DNA of 64,000 nt from Pedobacter changchengzhani (GCF_004354365.1 NZ_SJCY01000006.1:1-64000), one strand, 5' to 3'; counted from the first letter of the stretch, positions 53,440-62,846 are shown. Program-made: numbers and translations. The notes: generated by a model from the letters alone, not told the origin.

Positions 53440-54261
53440 CTAAAATAAATTAAGTTGAATAACTTCTTGTTGAGCCACTGCCAGAAAATGATTTTCCTGT
53501 ACGCCTAAAAAATATAAAGGACTTTCTTTAAATCGCGAAGCAACGCTAACCATGGTATTGCCGGCTACGCATTTAAACATGTTTTCTGCCAATGTAGGTT
53601 CGTTGTTATCTTTCGATAAATGACTTAACAGCAAATGACTCATGTAAGAAGCGCTGTGGTTTCTGAAAAGTTGTAAAGCCTCATCATTTGATAAATGACC
53701 TTTCCCACCAGTAATTCTATGTTTTAAAAAATAAGGATATCGCCCTTCTTCAAGCATTTTAGTGTCGTAATTGGCTTCTAAAAAGGCTGCGTGGCAAATT
53801 TTAAAGTGTTTAATTAATTTGTGGCAAACTGAGCCAATATCTGTAAAAACACCAACGCGATAATCTTGATATTCTACCACAAAGCTATATGGATCGGCGG
53901 CATCATGAAATTTAGAGAATGCGTGCACTTTTAAATTGCCAATTTCTATAATGCTTTCGTTAAAAGAAAACGTAAAATCTTTACTTAAACTTAAACGGCT
54001 ATTTTTTAAAGTGGCGTTGTTAATGTAAACTGGTAAATTATATTTATTTGCAAAAACTTCTAAACCCTTAATGTGGTCGCTGTGCTCGTGCGAAATGAAA
54101 ATTGCTTTTACTTTATCTATGGATAAACCTAAACGATTCATCCTTTTTTCAACTTCCTTACAGGAAATACCTACATCGATCAGCACCGCATCTGTATCGT
54201 TACCTACATAATAACAATTGCCGTTACTGCCCGAATTTATAGATGAAAAATAAAGTGCCAT
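53440..54261 (-). CDS. MBL-fold metallohydrolase, YycJ/WalJ-like
   Basis: This cytoplasmic metallo-beta-lactamase-fold hydrolase resembles the WalJ/YycJ exonuclease family; substrate not certain. The metal site is IFISHEHSDHIKGLEVF (HxHxDH), followed by VGVFTDIGSVCHKL and the later HLLLSHLSKDNNEP. The start MALYFSSINSGSNGNCYYVGN is characteristic. It is 273 residues long. Its 3' end borders the MITE and its likely terminator lies beyond it. Confidence 0.92.
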   Translation of the reverse strand: MALYFSSINSGSNGNCYYVGNDTDAVLIDVGISCKEVEKRMNRLGLSIDKVKAIFISHEHSDHIKGLEVFANKYNLPVYINNATLKNSRLSLSKDFTFSFNESIIEIGNLKVHAFSKFHDAADPYSFVVEYQDYRVGVFTDIGSVCHKLIKHFKICHAAFLEANYDTKMLEEGRYPYFLKHRITGGKGHLSNDEALQLFRNHSASYMSHLLLSHLSKDNNEPTLAENMFKCVAGNTMVSVASRFKESPLYFLGVQENHFLAVAQQEVIQLNLF

Positions 54262-54348
54262 GCTGAAATCAAAGATAGCGCTTATTTAATCCCGTTAAAA
54301 ACCTCCGTTAAAAATTTATGTTAATAACTTTAATCAATGTTTTGTATA

Positions 54349-55374
54349 TCAATGAATTACTAATTTGCAATTAACCATTACTTTTTGGTAATCTTCCATT
54401 TCAATTTCTTTACCAATTAATTTTAACAGCAATTCAATCGCTTTTTCACCAACGCCTTCCGGATTTTCTTCGATAGATGCAATTGGCGGATCAGCCAAAT
54501 AATTAATTAACGGTGTATTTCCAAAACCTACCGATTCTATTTCACTAAACCGCGGGTGGCCAATTTGCTTTAGGTACTTTAGCGCATCGAAAAGTATTGG
54601 CTCCTTATAAGCAACAAGCGCCGTGGGCATTTCGTTGGTGTCAACAAAAAGGCTTTTAATCGCTTCAATAGTATGTTCGTTATCAAAATTTGTGTAAGCC
54701 ACTAGGTTCTGTTCAAACGAAATCCCAGCATCATTCAATGCATTTATATAACCTTTAAAACGATCGTGGGTAAAATTTATCATTTTTGGTCCACCCAAAT
54801 ACGCTATTTTTTTATGGCCTCTATCTATTAAAAACTTTGTAGCTAAATAAGAGCCTTGAAAACCGTTTCCAAAAACTTTGTGGCAATTCAAATTAAAACT
54901 CGGGTTTCGTGTGTAATAAACAACAGGTGTACCCATTCTTTCAAATTGATCTAGGTGATCAAAATTTTGCGTGTGTTGCGATATGGCTACAATTAATCCA
55001 TCAACACATGTTTTTAACAGCATATTAGCCAGTGTCACTTCCTTTTCAAACTCATCGTGAGATTGACTGATAATAACGTTATAACCATGCTTCATGGCAA
55101 ACTGCTCAATACCATAAATACTTCGATTGAAAAAATAATCCAACAGATTAGGCAAAATAATGCCAATAATTCTGGTTTTTCGATCCTTTAAGTTTATTGC
55201 AGATTTGTTTGGCGTAAAATTTAATTCTTTTGCCAACTCCAGCACTCTTTTCTTGGTATAATCGTTAATGCTAGGGTAGTTGTTTAAAGCTTTTGATACG
55301 GTAGAAACCGACATTTTTAGTTTTTCGGCCAAAAATTTTAGGGTTATCGGTACATGCTTATTTAACTTTTCCAT
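54349..55374 (-). CDS. LacI-family transcriptional regulator
   Basis: This 341-residue repressor has an N-terminal HTH (ITLKFLAEKLKMSVSTVSKALNNYPSINDYTKKRVLELAKELNF pattern, with hinge FTPNKSAINLKDRKT) and a periplasmic-binding-type sensor domain. It lies divergent from uxuA, and a LacI-type palindrome is 33 bases upstream of its start, so it probably controls uxuA and itself in response to a hexuronate-derived ligand. The ligand is inferred. Confidence 0.9.
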   Translation of the reverse strand: MEKLNKHVPITLKFLAEKLKMSVSTVSKALNNYPSINDYTKKRVLELAKELNFTPNKSAINLKDRKTRIIGIILPNLLDYFFNRSIYGIEQFAMKHGYNVIISQSHDEFEKEVTLANMLLKTCVDGLIVAISQHTQNFDHLDQFERMGTPVVYYTRNPSFNLNCHKVFGNGFQGSYLATKFLIDRGHKKIAYLGGPKMINFTHDRFKGYINALNDAGISFEQNLVAYTNFDNEHTIEAIKSLFVDTNEMPTALVAYKEPILFDALKYLKQIGHPRFSEIESVGFGNTPLINYLADPPIASIEENPEGVGEKAIELLLKLIGKEIEMEDYQKVMVNCKLVIH

Positions 55375-55407
55375 CTCTACGCAATTTTACCAAAAAAACA
55401 TGAATAA

Positions 55408-55423
55408 TTTCAAACGATTGAAA
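55408..55423. promoter_or_regulatory. Probable LacI-family operator
   Basis: TTTCAAACGATTGAAA has perfect 6-base inverted arms around a central CG, the hallmark of LacI-family operators. It lies in the lacI-uxuA divergent intergenic region. Confidence 0.55.
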
Positions 55424-55532
55424 TCGCTTTTTGAAATAATTTATCAGTTGAGAGAAAAATAAGCATTAAAACTGATTGTATATCATTAAATTCGTTCAGT
55501 AAAAATTAAACCATATAATTGATTATACCGAT

Positions 55533-56708
55533 ATGAACACAAAATATAATAAATTAGAACAAACTTGGCGCTGGTACGGGCCTAACGATCCGGTAAGTTT
55601 ACAAGATGTAAAGCAAGCGGGCGCAACTGGTATTGTAACCGCCCTCCATCATATTGCGCATGGCGATATTTGGCCTTTGGCTGATATTTTAGAGCGGAAA
55701 GCAATAATAGAAAACGCCGGATTAACTTGGTCGGTAGTAGAAAGCGTTCCCGTGCACGAAGCCATAAAAACCAGAAGGGCAGATGCCGATCAATTTATCG
55801 AAAACTATAAAACATCTTTAAAAAACTTAGCGCAGGCAGGCATTAAAACCATTTGCTATAACTTTATGCCTGTTTTAGATTGGACGCGTACCCAGTTGGA
55901 TTTGGAAATGACTGACGGATCTAAGGCCTTATATTTTAATTGGATAGATCTAGCTATTTTCGATATTTATATTTTGAAACGTGATGATGCCAAGGCAGAT
56001 TATTCAGCTTCGATATTAAAACGTGCCGAAGATAAATTTGTAACCTTAAACCAATCTCAGCTTGATGATTTAAGAATTAACGTATTAATGGGCATCCCTA
56101 ACGAAAAGGAAATAGAGTTAGAAACCTTGCGCAATAGTATAAAAGAGTACAAAATAATCGGTACGCAGGGCTTAAAAGAGAATTTGTTTTATTTTTTATC
56201 GGCTATTGCAGATGTATGCACAAAAGAAGGCATCAAAATGACCATTCACCCGGATGATCCACCTTACCCAATTTTAGGTTTACCAAGAATAGCAAGTTCT
56301 TTAGCAGATTTTAATGATCTACTTTTAGCAGTTGACCAGCCTTTTAATGGCGTTTGTTTTTGTACAGGTTCTTTAGGTGCTGGCGTTAATAACGATGCTT
56401 TAGAGATTTTTGAGGCTGTAAAAAGTCGGGTATATTTTGCTCATTTGCGCAACGTAGCTAAAGATGAAGATGGCAGTTTTTACGAAGCCGATCATTTAGG
56501 TGGTGATGTAAATATGTATGAAATTATGAAGGCTTTATCCGAAGAAAACGCCACGCGTACTATCGCTATTCCTTTCCGTCCAGATCATGGCCACCAAATG
56601 CTCGATGATATTCAAAAGCAGTCTAACCCAGGGTATTCTGCAATTGGCAGGTTAAGGGGTTTAGCCGAGCTTAGGGGGTTAGAACTTGGCGTTACAGGGA
56701 ATTATTAG
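55533..56708 (+). CDS. uxuA: Mannonate dehydratase
   Basis: It dehydrates D-mannonate to 2-keto-3-deoxygluconate in glucuronate catabolism. Family blocks are TWRWYGPNDPVSLQDVKQAGATGIVTALHHI, CYNFMPVLDWTRT, MTIHPDDPPYPILGLPRI (His ligand), FCTGSLGAGVNND (Cys ligand), YFAHLRNV (His) and IPFRPDHGHQML. The length of 391 residues is normal. No uxuB or uxaC is in the window. It is divergent from the LacI regulator. Confidence 0.96.
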   Translation: MNTKYNKLEQTWRWYGPNDPVSLQDVKQAGATGIVTALHHIAHGDIWPLADILERKAIIENAGLTWSVVESVPVHEAIKTRRADADQFIENYKTSLKNLAQAGIKTICYNFMPVLDWTRTQLDLEMTDGSKALYFNWIDLAIFDIYILKRDDAKADYSASILKRAEDKFVTLNQSQLDDLRINVLMGIPNEKEIELETLRNSIKEYKIIGTQGLKENLFYFLSAIADVCTKEGIKMTIHPDDPPYPILGLPRIASSLADFNDLLLAVDQPFNGVCFCTGSLGAGVNNDALEIFEAVKSRVYFAHLRNVAKDEDGSFYEADHLGGDVNMYEIMKALSEENATRTIAIPFRPDHGHQMLDDIQKQSNPGYSAIGRLRGLAELRGLELGVTGNY

Positions 56709-56794
56709 TGTTGAATTTATTTACCGATGTAATTTTGAATTTTGCTTTAAACATCAAATTAAAAACCGATTGCCATACCACTTGTTAATTTATT

Positions 56795-57025
56795 ATGATG
56801 GAAGATGAACCGACTAAAAGCAAGACAATACTAAAGCCATCGGTTATTCACGATGACTTACCTGCGCCACCGCACCAGCACCATAGTAGAGATAATGTAG
56901 TGGCCGATAGACAGCCCGAAAATCCGGAAAGAAATTACCACCATGATGAATTTAAAAATTTAACATCGGTACATGACGAGGTAAAACACGCAGATGACGA
57001 CGAATGGAATGGTGAAGATGCGTAA
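56795..57025 (+). CDS. Small acidic hypothetical protein
   Basis: This 76-residue, highly hydrophilic protein is rich in His, Asp, Glu and Pro (for example APPHQHHSRDN and HADDDEWNGEDA). No hydrophobic core or domain is seen, so it is probably disordered. I do not recognise it. It lies between uxuA and the tRNA-Arg gene with no evident operon partner. Confidence 0.6.
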   Translation: MMEDEPTKSKTILKPSVIHDDLPAPPHQHHSRDNVVADRQPENPERNYHHDEFKNLTSVHDEVKHADDDEWNGEDA

Positions 57026-57155
57026 TTTGGGCTTACAATTGGATGAAATTTACCCTTAAAAACTACAATGAAGTTATTAAATAATTGATTGTAAATGGGT
57101 TACGTTTCTACGCTAAAATAGTTGAAATATATTTTTTCTTATTCAATAGAACTTC

Positions 57156-57163
57156 TATATTTG
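57156..57163 (+). promoter_or_regulatory. -7 element of tRNA-Arg
   Basis: TATATTTG fits TAnnTTTG, 18 bases before the tRNA 5' end; a T run stands at the -33 position. Confidence 0.6.
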
Positions 57164-57181
57164 CAACTCATTAAAAAATGA

Positions 57182-57258
57182 GCCTCGGTAGCTCAGCTGG
57201 ATAGAGCGTCGGTTTTCTAAACCGAGGGTCAGGGGTTCGAGTCCCTTCCGGGGTACCA
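57182..57258 (+). tRNA. tRNA-Arg (UCU), CCA encoded
   Basis: The cloverleaf is complete: acceptor GCCTCGG/CCGGGGT, D arm GCTCAGCTGGATAGAGC, anticodon arm TCGGT-TTTCTAA-ACCGA with anticodon TCT, and T arm with GTTCGAG. The 3' CCA is encoded, unlike the two neighbouring tRNAs. G1-U72 and U4-G69 wobble pairs are present. Confidence 0.96.
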
Positions 57259-57261
57259 TTT

Positions 57262-57300
57262 AAAGGTCTTTAGTTTATAACTAGAGGCCTTTTTTTTTTT
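57262..57300 (+). terminator. Terminator of tRNA-Arg
   Basis: A 14-bp stem with wobble pairs (57262-57275 with 57279-57292) is followed by a T run reaching 57300. It stops transcription after the tRNA. Confidence 0.85.
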
Positions 57301-57470
57301 AAGTTGGGTTGCGTTATTTTTGGCAATAGTTACTCAAGCCTTCGGGCAGTTCAAGGATAATAAGATAGATTCCAAAGCTTATTGTTTCTACAAAAAAATC
57401 AAATCTTTTTCCTCCCCAACTTTTTTGCTTGATCCCTTTTTTTCGCCCCCAAAAACCCAAAATTTGTGGC

Positions 57471-57498
57471 AAAAAAAAAGCTACCTTTTTGGGTAGCT
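57471..57498 (-). terminator. Terminator of the tRNA-Gly/tRNA-Leu transcript
   Basis: AGCTACC (57479-57485) pairs with GGTAGCT (57492-57498). The A run at 57471-57479 gives a T tract on the minus strand, just after the tRNA-Leu gene. Confidence 0.8.
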
Positions 57499-57518
57499 TC
57501 TAATTTCGATTTTTTCTG

Positions 57519-57603
57519 TACTCGGAGCGGGAATCGAACCCGCACGCCTGTTGAGGGCACAGGATTTTAAGTCCTGCGTGTCTACCAGTTCCACCATCCG
57601 AGC
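57519..57603 (-). tRNA. tRNA-Leu (UAA)
   Basis: An 85-nt class II tRNA with a long variable arm: acceptor GCTCGGA/TCCGAGT, anticodon arm CAGGA-CTTAAAA-TCCTG with anticodon TAA, and T arm GCGGG-TTCGATT-CCCGC. CCA is not encoded. It follows tRNA-Gly on the same strand. Confidence 0.96.
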
Positions 57604-57661
57604 CTTAAAGAAGCTTATTCAGCTTCTAAAATTAAATGCCTCCTGGTAGGAAGGCATTTAG

Positions 57662-57734
<73 letters not shown>

Positions 57735-57757
57735 ATTACCGTTTGTTTTTGGTGATG

Positions 57758-57788
57758 CAAATATAGTGAGATTTGTAAGTCTTCCAAA
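57758..57788 (-). promoter_or_regulatory. Promoter of the tRNA-Gly/tRNA-Leu unit
   Basis: Minus-strand TTTG (57788-57785), 19 bp and TATATTTG (57765-57758) match the Bacteroidota consensus fully. Transcription should start about 20 bases before the tRNA. Confidence 0.75.
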
Positions 57789-57901
57789 TTCTTTTTTATA
57801 AAAATTTCAATTATTCCTTTAATTGGCTGTTTATCATTGAAATAAATTTTCAAGCAACAATGAGCAATTATGTTTATAAGCTATATTCTTGGCATTAACA
57901 C

Positions 57902-58387
57902 CTAATTTGTGTCTTGTTTTAGCACGCTATAAATTAAATCCAGCTCAAAACCCCGGCTTTGCAGGTATGTAATTAGCTTATACTTCCGTTTATTTTTGTC
58001 TTTTTCAGTTAAAGTTTCACTTTTTTTCTCCGCTATATGTCGTAAAGTGCGCTCATAATCGTCATCATCCATACTATACAGTGCTTTTTGCAAAATTCTT
58101 TCGGGTACACCTTTCAATTTTAAACCTTGTTTAATTTTAATACGGCCCCATTTTTTAATATTAAACTTACCCGAAACATAAATTTTGGCAAAACGTTCTT
58201 CATTTAAAAAATTATTTACAATCAGCTCCGCAAGTATTTCCTCTAATTCATCCCCTCTAATTCCCCATTCTACCAATTTATAACGCACTTCTTTTTGAGA
58301 TCGTTCTTGATAAACGCAAAAATGCTCCGCTTTCGCCAAAGCTTGTTTTTTATCTAAATATACTACCTCTTGTTTACCGCTTTTCAT
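57902..58387 (-). CDS. recX: Regulatory protein RecX
   Basis: It modulates RecA filament activity. This 161-residue protein consists of three-helix RecX repeats; the conserved block is RSQKEVRYKLVEWGI...LIVNNFLNEERFAKIYVSGKFNIKKWGRIKIKQGLKLKGV. No recA is adjacent. It is divergent from murF-alr with a 59-bp gap. Confidence 0.9.
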   Translation of the reverse strand: MKSGKQEVVYLDKKQALAKAEHFCVYQERSQKEVRYKLVEWGIRGDELEEILAELIVNNFLNEERFAKIYVSGKFNIKKWGRIKIKQGLKLKGVPERILQKALYSMDDDDYERTLRHIAEKKSETLTEKDKNKRKYKLITYLQSRGFELDLIYSVLKQDTN

Positions 58388-58446
58388 AATTAATTGCTGA
58401 AATTCGTAAAATAAATATCAATATCATATTTCTGAACCTAAAAAGC

Positions 58447-60906
58447 ATGCAAAGCACAACTTATACTATTGCCGAAATTGCTAAAATTTTAAATGCCGAT
58501 GCTAATTTAATTAACAAAGATGCTATTATTCAATATTTAGTTATAGATAGCCGTTCGGTTTTGGTGCCAGAAAGTTCGTTGTTCTTTGCTTTAAATGCGC
58601 ATCGCAATGGACACGATTTCATTCCAGATGCCTACAAGCAAGGCGTTAGAAATTTTGTAATAACGGATATCAAATTTATTGAACTATATAAAGACTGTAA
58701 TTTTTTATGTGTTAATGATGGATTGAAAGCATTGCAAAGCTTAAGTACTTTCCATCGCCATCGTTTTAGCCTTAAAACAATAGGGATAACAGGGAGTAAC
58801 GGAAAGACAATTGTTAAAGAGTGGCTTTATCAGTTACTATCTTCAGATTTTAACATCGTTCGAAGTCCAAAAAGTTATAATTCTCAAATAGGTGTTCCGT
58901 TATCGGTTTGGGGCATAACAGCCGATAACAACCTTGGAATTTTTGAAGCTGGTATTTCTGGATTGAATGAAATGGGAAGTTTAGAAAAAATTATTGGGCC
59001 AGAAATAGGGATTTTAACCAACATTAACGAAGCGCATGCCGAAGGGTTTTCATCAAAAGAAGAAAAACTTAAAGAAAAACTCAAACTTTTTGAAAATGCC
59101 GAACTGCTTATTTATTCGCCAGATTATGTAGATGAATTTAACTTAGTGCATTTACCTGCGAAAAATAAATTTACTTGGAGCTGTATGCAAAAAGCCGATT
59201 TACAAGTTATTGATGAACATTTTTTTGAAGATAAGTGCGCCTTAAAGGCCATTTATCATGGTATAAATATTGACTGTGTTTTGCCTTTTAAAGATAAAGC
59301 ATCGATAGAAAATGGTATTATTTGTTGGGCAACTTTATTATCGCTTGGCTATACGGCCGAAGAATCTCGTAATCGGTTATCGAGGTTGAGTGCAGTAACG
59401 ATGCGGTTGGAACTAAAAAATGGCATTAACCAATGTTCTATAATTGATGATTCTTACAGTGCAGATATTTCCTCGCTAGGCATCGCGCTCGATTTTCTAA
59501 ATCAACAAAATCAACATCCAAAAAAAACTGTTATTCTGTCGGATTTGTTTGAAACTGGTCGTGCAGATGAGAAACTATATACTGAAATTGCTGATTTATT
59601 AAAACAAAAGAAAGTGCATAGACTAATTGGCATCGGCGCTCATATTTCGAAATTTGCTTATTTATTTCGGCTTGAAAAAGCTTTTTTTGTAGATACTGAT
59701 GCATTTATCCAATCATTTTCCAATGGGCAATTTAACCACGAAACCATTTTAGTAAAAGGAGCGAGGCGTTTCGAGTTTGGTAAAATAAGTAAACTACTCA
59801 CGCAGAAAATACACGATACCGTTTTAGAGATAGACTTAAATGCCATGGTAGCCAACTTGCAATTTTATCGCTCCAAAACCGAAGCTAGGGTTAAAATTAT
59901 GGCTATGGTAAAAGCATTTTCTTACGGCAGCGGAAGCTTCGAAATTGCTAATTTGTTGCAATTTCATAAAATAGATTATTTAGCGGTGGCGTATGCTGAT
60001 GAAGGTATCGCTCTGCGGAAAGCTGGAATTACGTTGCCCATTATGGTTATGAGTCCGCAAGAATCGGCATTCGAGGCCATTATAACTCATAAACTTGAAC
60101 CCGAAATTTACAGTACAGAAATTCTAAAAGCGTTTTTAAATGCGTTAGATGATGTGACATCGCTTTATCCAATCCATCTTAAAATTGATACAGGTATGCA
60201 CCGTTTGGGTTTCGATGATTGTGACTTAAATGACTTAATCAACCTCATTAAAAACAACCAAAAAATTAAAATAGAGAGTATTTTTTCTCACTTAGTTGCC
60301 AGCGCAGAAGCTGAGCATGATGGTTTTACACAGCTTCAGCTAAATAAATTTGAGCATGTTGTAGCTAAATTAATTGCAGTTTTGGGCTACAAACCTATTT
60401 TGCACATCGCAAACACAGCTGCAATTACCCGTTGGCCAAACGCGCAAATGGATATGGTAAGGCTTGGTATTGGTTTGTACGGCTTTGATGCTGGCCTGCC
60501 GAATAACCGCAATATACAAACTACAATGGTGCTAAAAACAACCGTTACGCAGGTTAAAATAGTAAAAAAAGGTGAAACCGTGGGTTACAGTAGGCGAGGA
60601 GTGATGGCCGAAGACGGCAAAATTGCAACTGTAAAAATAGGGTATGCCGATGGCTATAGCAGAGCTTTTGGCAATGGCGTTGGTGCAATGGTTATAAACG
60701 GCATTAGCGTAAACACCATCGGCTCTATTTGCATGGATATGACGATGCTCGATGTTACAGGTTTGGATGTTAAAGCTGGCGATGAGGCAATTGTTTTTAA
60801 TCATGATCACAACATTGCTACGCTAGCTAAACAAATTAATACCATTCCCTATGAAATTTTAACCAATATTTCGCAACGGGTAAAAAGAGTTTATTTTTAC
60901 GATTAG
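58447..60906 (+). CDS. Bifunctional MurF ligase / alanine racemase
   Basis: This 819-residue fusion supplies D-alanine and adds D-Ala-D-Ala to the UDP-MurNAc-tripeptide in wall synthesis. The MurF part (about 1-450) has the ATP loop GITGSNGKTIVKEW (near 114) and central and C-terminal ligase domains. The Alr part (about 455-819) has the PLP lysine in IMAMVKAFSYGSGSFE (near 488) and KIGYADGYSRAFGNG. The fusion is usual in Bacteroidota, not a novelty. It is monocistronic or starts a unit with the DUF502 gene 150 bases downstream. Confidence 0.95.
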   Translation: MQSTTYTIAEIAKILNADANLINKDAIIQYLVIDSRSVLVPESSLFFALNAHRNGHDFIPDAYKQGVRNFVITDIKFIELYKDCNFLCVNDGLKALQSLSTFHRHRFSLKTIGITGSNGKTIVKEWLYQLLSSDFNIVRSPKSYNSQIGVPLSVWGITADNNLGIFEAGISGLNEMGSLEKIIGPEIGILTNINEAHAEGFSSKEEKLKEKLKLFENAELLIYSPDYVDEFNLVHLPAKNKFTWSCMQKADLQVIDEHFFEDKCALKAIYHGINIDCVLPFKDKASIENGIICWATLLSLGYTAEESRNRLSRLSAVTMRLELKNGINQCSIIDDSYSADISSLGIALDFLNQQNQHPKKTVILSDLFETGRADEKLYTEIADLLKQKKVHRLIGIGAHISKFAYLFRLEKAFFVDTDAFIQSFSNGQFNHETILVKGARRFEFGKISKLLTQKIHDTVLEIDLNAMVANLQFYRSKTEARVKIMAMVKAFSYGSGSFEIANLLQFHKIDYLAVAYADEGIALRKAGITLPIMVMSPQESAFEAIITHKLEPEIYSTEILKAFLNALDDVTSLYPIHLKIDTGMHRLGFDDCDLNDLINLIKNNQKIKIESIFSHLVASAEAEHDGFTQLQLNKFEHVVAKLIAVLGYKPILHIANTAAITRWPNAQMDMVRLGIGLYGFDAGLPNNRNIQTTMVLKTTVTQVKIVKKGETVGYSRRGVMAEDGKIATVKIGYADGYSRAFGNGVGAMVINGISVNTIGSICMDMTMLDVTGLDVKAGDEAIVFNHDHNIATLAKQINTIPYEILTNISQRVKRVYFYD

Positions 60907-61045
60907 TTTTTTTGGTTGATTAGTTTGTTAGCTTTTTGGTTGAATTGGTTTTTTGGGGAGCATATTTGTTTTTAGATTTATAAACAAAATAATGACCGAG
61001 TTGCAACTAAACGATATACAACTATCTTACTCAACAAATTTTATC

Positions 61046-61053
61046 TAAGTTTG
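61046..61053 (+). promoter_or_regulatory. -7 element close to the DUF502 start
   Basis: TAAGTTTG fits TAnnTTTG and ends four bases before the ATG at 61058. If used, the transcript would begin at or next to the ATG and be leaderless. No good -33 element is visible. Confidence 0.35.
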
Positions 61054-61057
61054 TAAC

Positions 61058-61648
61058 ATGAACAAAATCGGGAGAGCCATTTTAAACTATTTAATTAAGG
61101 GTTTATTAATTGTTGTGCCCATTGCGGTGAGTATTTTTATAGTGGTTTGGGCAGTTACTACGGTAGATAGCTGGTTAAATGTTAACAATATTTTAGGCGT
61201 AAATCCAGTTACTGGCGAAAGTAGAAATATACCCGGTTTAGGTTTGCTTACCGTTATTACGATTATATTATTGGCAGGGATTTTTGTAACTAATTTAGTT
61301 ACCGAGCCCATGTACAATTGGTTTCATCGCGTTATGCACCGTTTGCCGCTCCTTAATTTCATCTACACATCTATAAAAGATTTAACAGAAGCTTTCGTTG
61401 GTGATGAAAAGAAATTCAATCACCCGGTACTTGTTGAGGTTGAGGGTGGTTTAAAAAAAATTGGTTTCTTAACACAAAATGATTTAAAAAAGCTCGAATT
61501 ACCTGATGAAGTGGCTGTCTATTTTCCGCTTTCGTATTCTTTTGCGGGCCAACTCTGTATTGTTAAACGCGATAAGGTTGCTGATTTGAAAATGAGCGCC
61601 TCAGATGCAATGAAATTAGTGGTAAGTGGTGGTGTAAGTGGATTTTAA
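61058..61648 (+). CDS. DUF502 family membrane protein
   Basis: This 196-residue inner-membrane protein of unknown function has two helices (about 10-34 and 62-84), followed by the DUF502 soluble region with VTEPMYNWFHRVMHRLPLLNFIYTSIKDLTEAF and GFLTQNDLKKLELPDEVAVYFPLSYSFAGQLCIV. Length fits the family. The ArsC-like gene follows 11 bases later. Confidence 0.9.
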   Translation: MNKIGRAILNYLIKGLLIVVPIAVSIFIVVWAVTTVDSWLNVNNILGVNPVTGESRNIPGLGLLTVITIILLAGIFVTNLVTEPMYNWFHRVMHRLPLLNFIYTSIKDLTEAFVGDEKKFNHPVLVEVEGGLKKIGFLTQNDLKKLELPDEVAVYFPLSYSFAGQLCIVKRDKVADLKMSASDAMKLVVSGGVSGF

Positions 61649-61659
61649 AACCCAATAAA

Positions 61660-62004
61660 ATGATTCAAATTTTTCATAACAATAGGTGTAGCAAAAGTAG
61701 ATGTGCTGTAGTTGAACTAGAAAAAAGTGGGCAACCTTTTGAAGTAATCAATTACCTCGAAACGCCACCTACCGAAACTGAACTTATTGCAATTTTGAAA
61801 AAATTAAATTTTAAGCCTGTTGATTTAATTAGAAAAACGGAGAAAGTTTACATCGAAAAGTATAAAAATAAATCGCTGAGCGATAACGAGTGGATTGAGG
61901 TGATGATTACAAATCCCATTTTAATTGAGCGACCAATTGTAATCGACGGAGATAAAGCAATTATTGCAAGACCAACAGAAAGAATGAACGAAATTTTAAT
62001 GTAG
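61660..62004 (+). CDS. ArsC/Spx-like arsenate reductase family protein
   Basis: This 114-residue thioredoxin-fold protein of the glutaredoxin-dependent ArsC family has catalytic Cys in FHNNRCSKSRCAV and the conserved Arg in NPILIERPIVIDGDKAIIARP. This YfgD-like subgroup may or may not reduce arsenate; no ars genes are nearby. It probably shares a transcript with the DUF502 gene. Confidence 0.88.
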   Translation: MIQIFHNNRCSKSRCAVVELEKSGQPFEVINYLETPPTETELIAILKKLNFKPVDLIRKTEKVYIEKYKNKSLSDNEWIEVMITNPILIERPIVIDGDKAIIARPTERMNEILM

Positions 62005-62121
62005 AACCCGTATTTAAAAATAATTTTATTGAGCTTGTCGAAAACCTTAACAAATGTAAAGGCGCTCAACAAGCTCAAGTTCGATTGCTTTTGCTGATCA
62101 TTTTAAGCAATTAAACCCAAC

Positions 62122-62829
62122 TTAAAAGTTCGGTTTAAGTACATATTTATCGTAAAAGCGGAAAATATGTTCTGCAGCCTCTTCAGCAGTATCAACCAAA
62201 CGGAACAACTGCAAATCTTCTTTATGGATGTTATGTTCCATCGCCATCATCGTAATTGTTAACCAATCTACCAAACCACTCCAGTACGCAACACCTACCA
62301 AAACAATCGGAAAACGTGCAATTTTACCAGTTTGAATAAGCGTTAAGGCTTCAAAAAGTTCATCCATGGTACCAAATCCACCGGGTAAAACCACAAAACC
62401 TTGACTATATTTCATAAACATCACTTTACGAACAAAGAAATAATCAAATTCCAAAAGTTTGTTGTGGTCGATATATTTATTGTGAAATTGCTCAAAAGGC
62501 AATTCGATGTTTAAACCAACTGATTTTCCACCATTATTATAAGCGCCTTTATTACCAGCTTCCATAATACCCGGACCACCGCCTGTAATAACACCGTAAC
62601 CTCTATCGGTTAATAATCGGCCACATTCTTCTGCTAGTTTGTAATATCGGTTGGTTTCTGCAGTTCGTGCCGAACCATAAATGGTTACACAAGGACCAAT
62701 TTTAGCTAACTTCTCAAAACCATCCACAAATTCGGCCATGATTTTGAAAATTTGCCAACTGTCTGTTACCTTAATTTCTTGCCAATCTTTATTTTCAAAG
62801 GCACTTCTAATTTTTTCTTCACTATTCAT
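62122..62829 (-). CDS. LOG family protein (TIGR00730)
   Basis: This Rossmann-fold nucleotide hydrolase resembles LONELY GUY phosphoribohydrolases. It has GGGPGIMEAGNKGA and the LOG signature PGGFGTMDELFE. Members split nucleoside 5'-monophosphates, including cytokinin ribotides; the bacterial substrate is uncertain. Length of 235 residues. It follows the symporter gene by 17 bases on the same strand. Confidence 0.92.
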   Translation of the reverse strand: MNSEEKIRSAFENKDWQEIKVTDSWQIFKIMAEFVDGFEKLAKIGPCVTIYGSARTAETNRYYKLAEECGRLLTDRGYGVITGGGPGIMEAGNKGAYNNGGKSVGLNIELPFEQFHNKYIDHNKLLEFDYFFVRKVMFMKYSQGFVVLPGGFGTMDELFEALTLIQTGKIARFPIVLVGVAYWSGLVDWLTITMMAMEHNIHKEDLQLFRLVDTAEEAAEHIFRFYDKYVLKPNF

Positions 62830-62846
62830 ATACTGTAATTCTAATG

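Noticed and set aside
58447..60906. MurF-alanine racemase fusion as a novelty
   Set aside because: This fusion is common in Bacteroidota.
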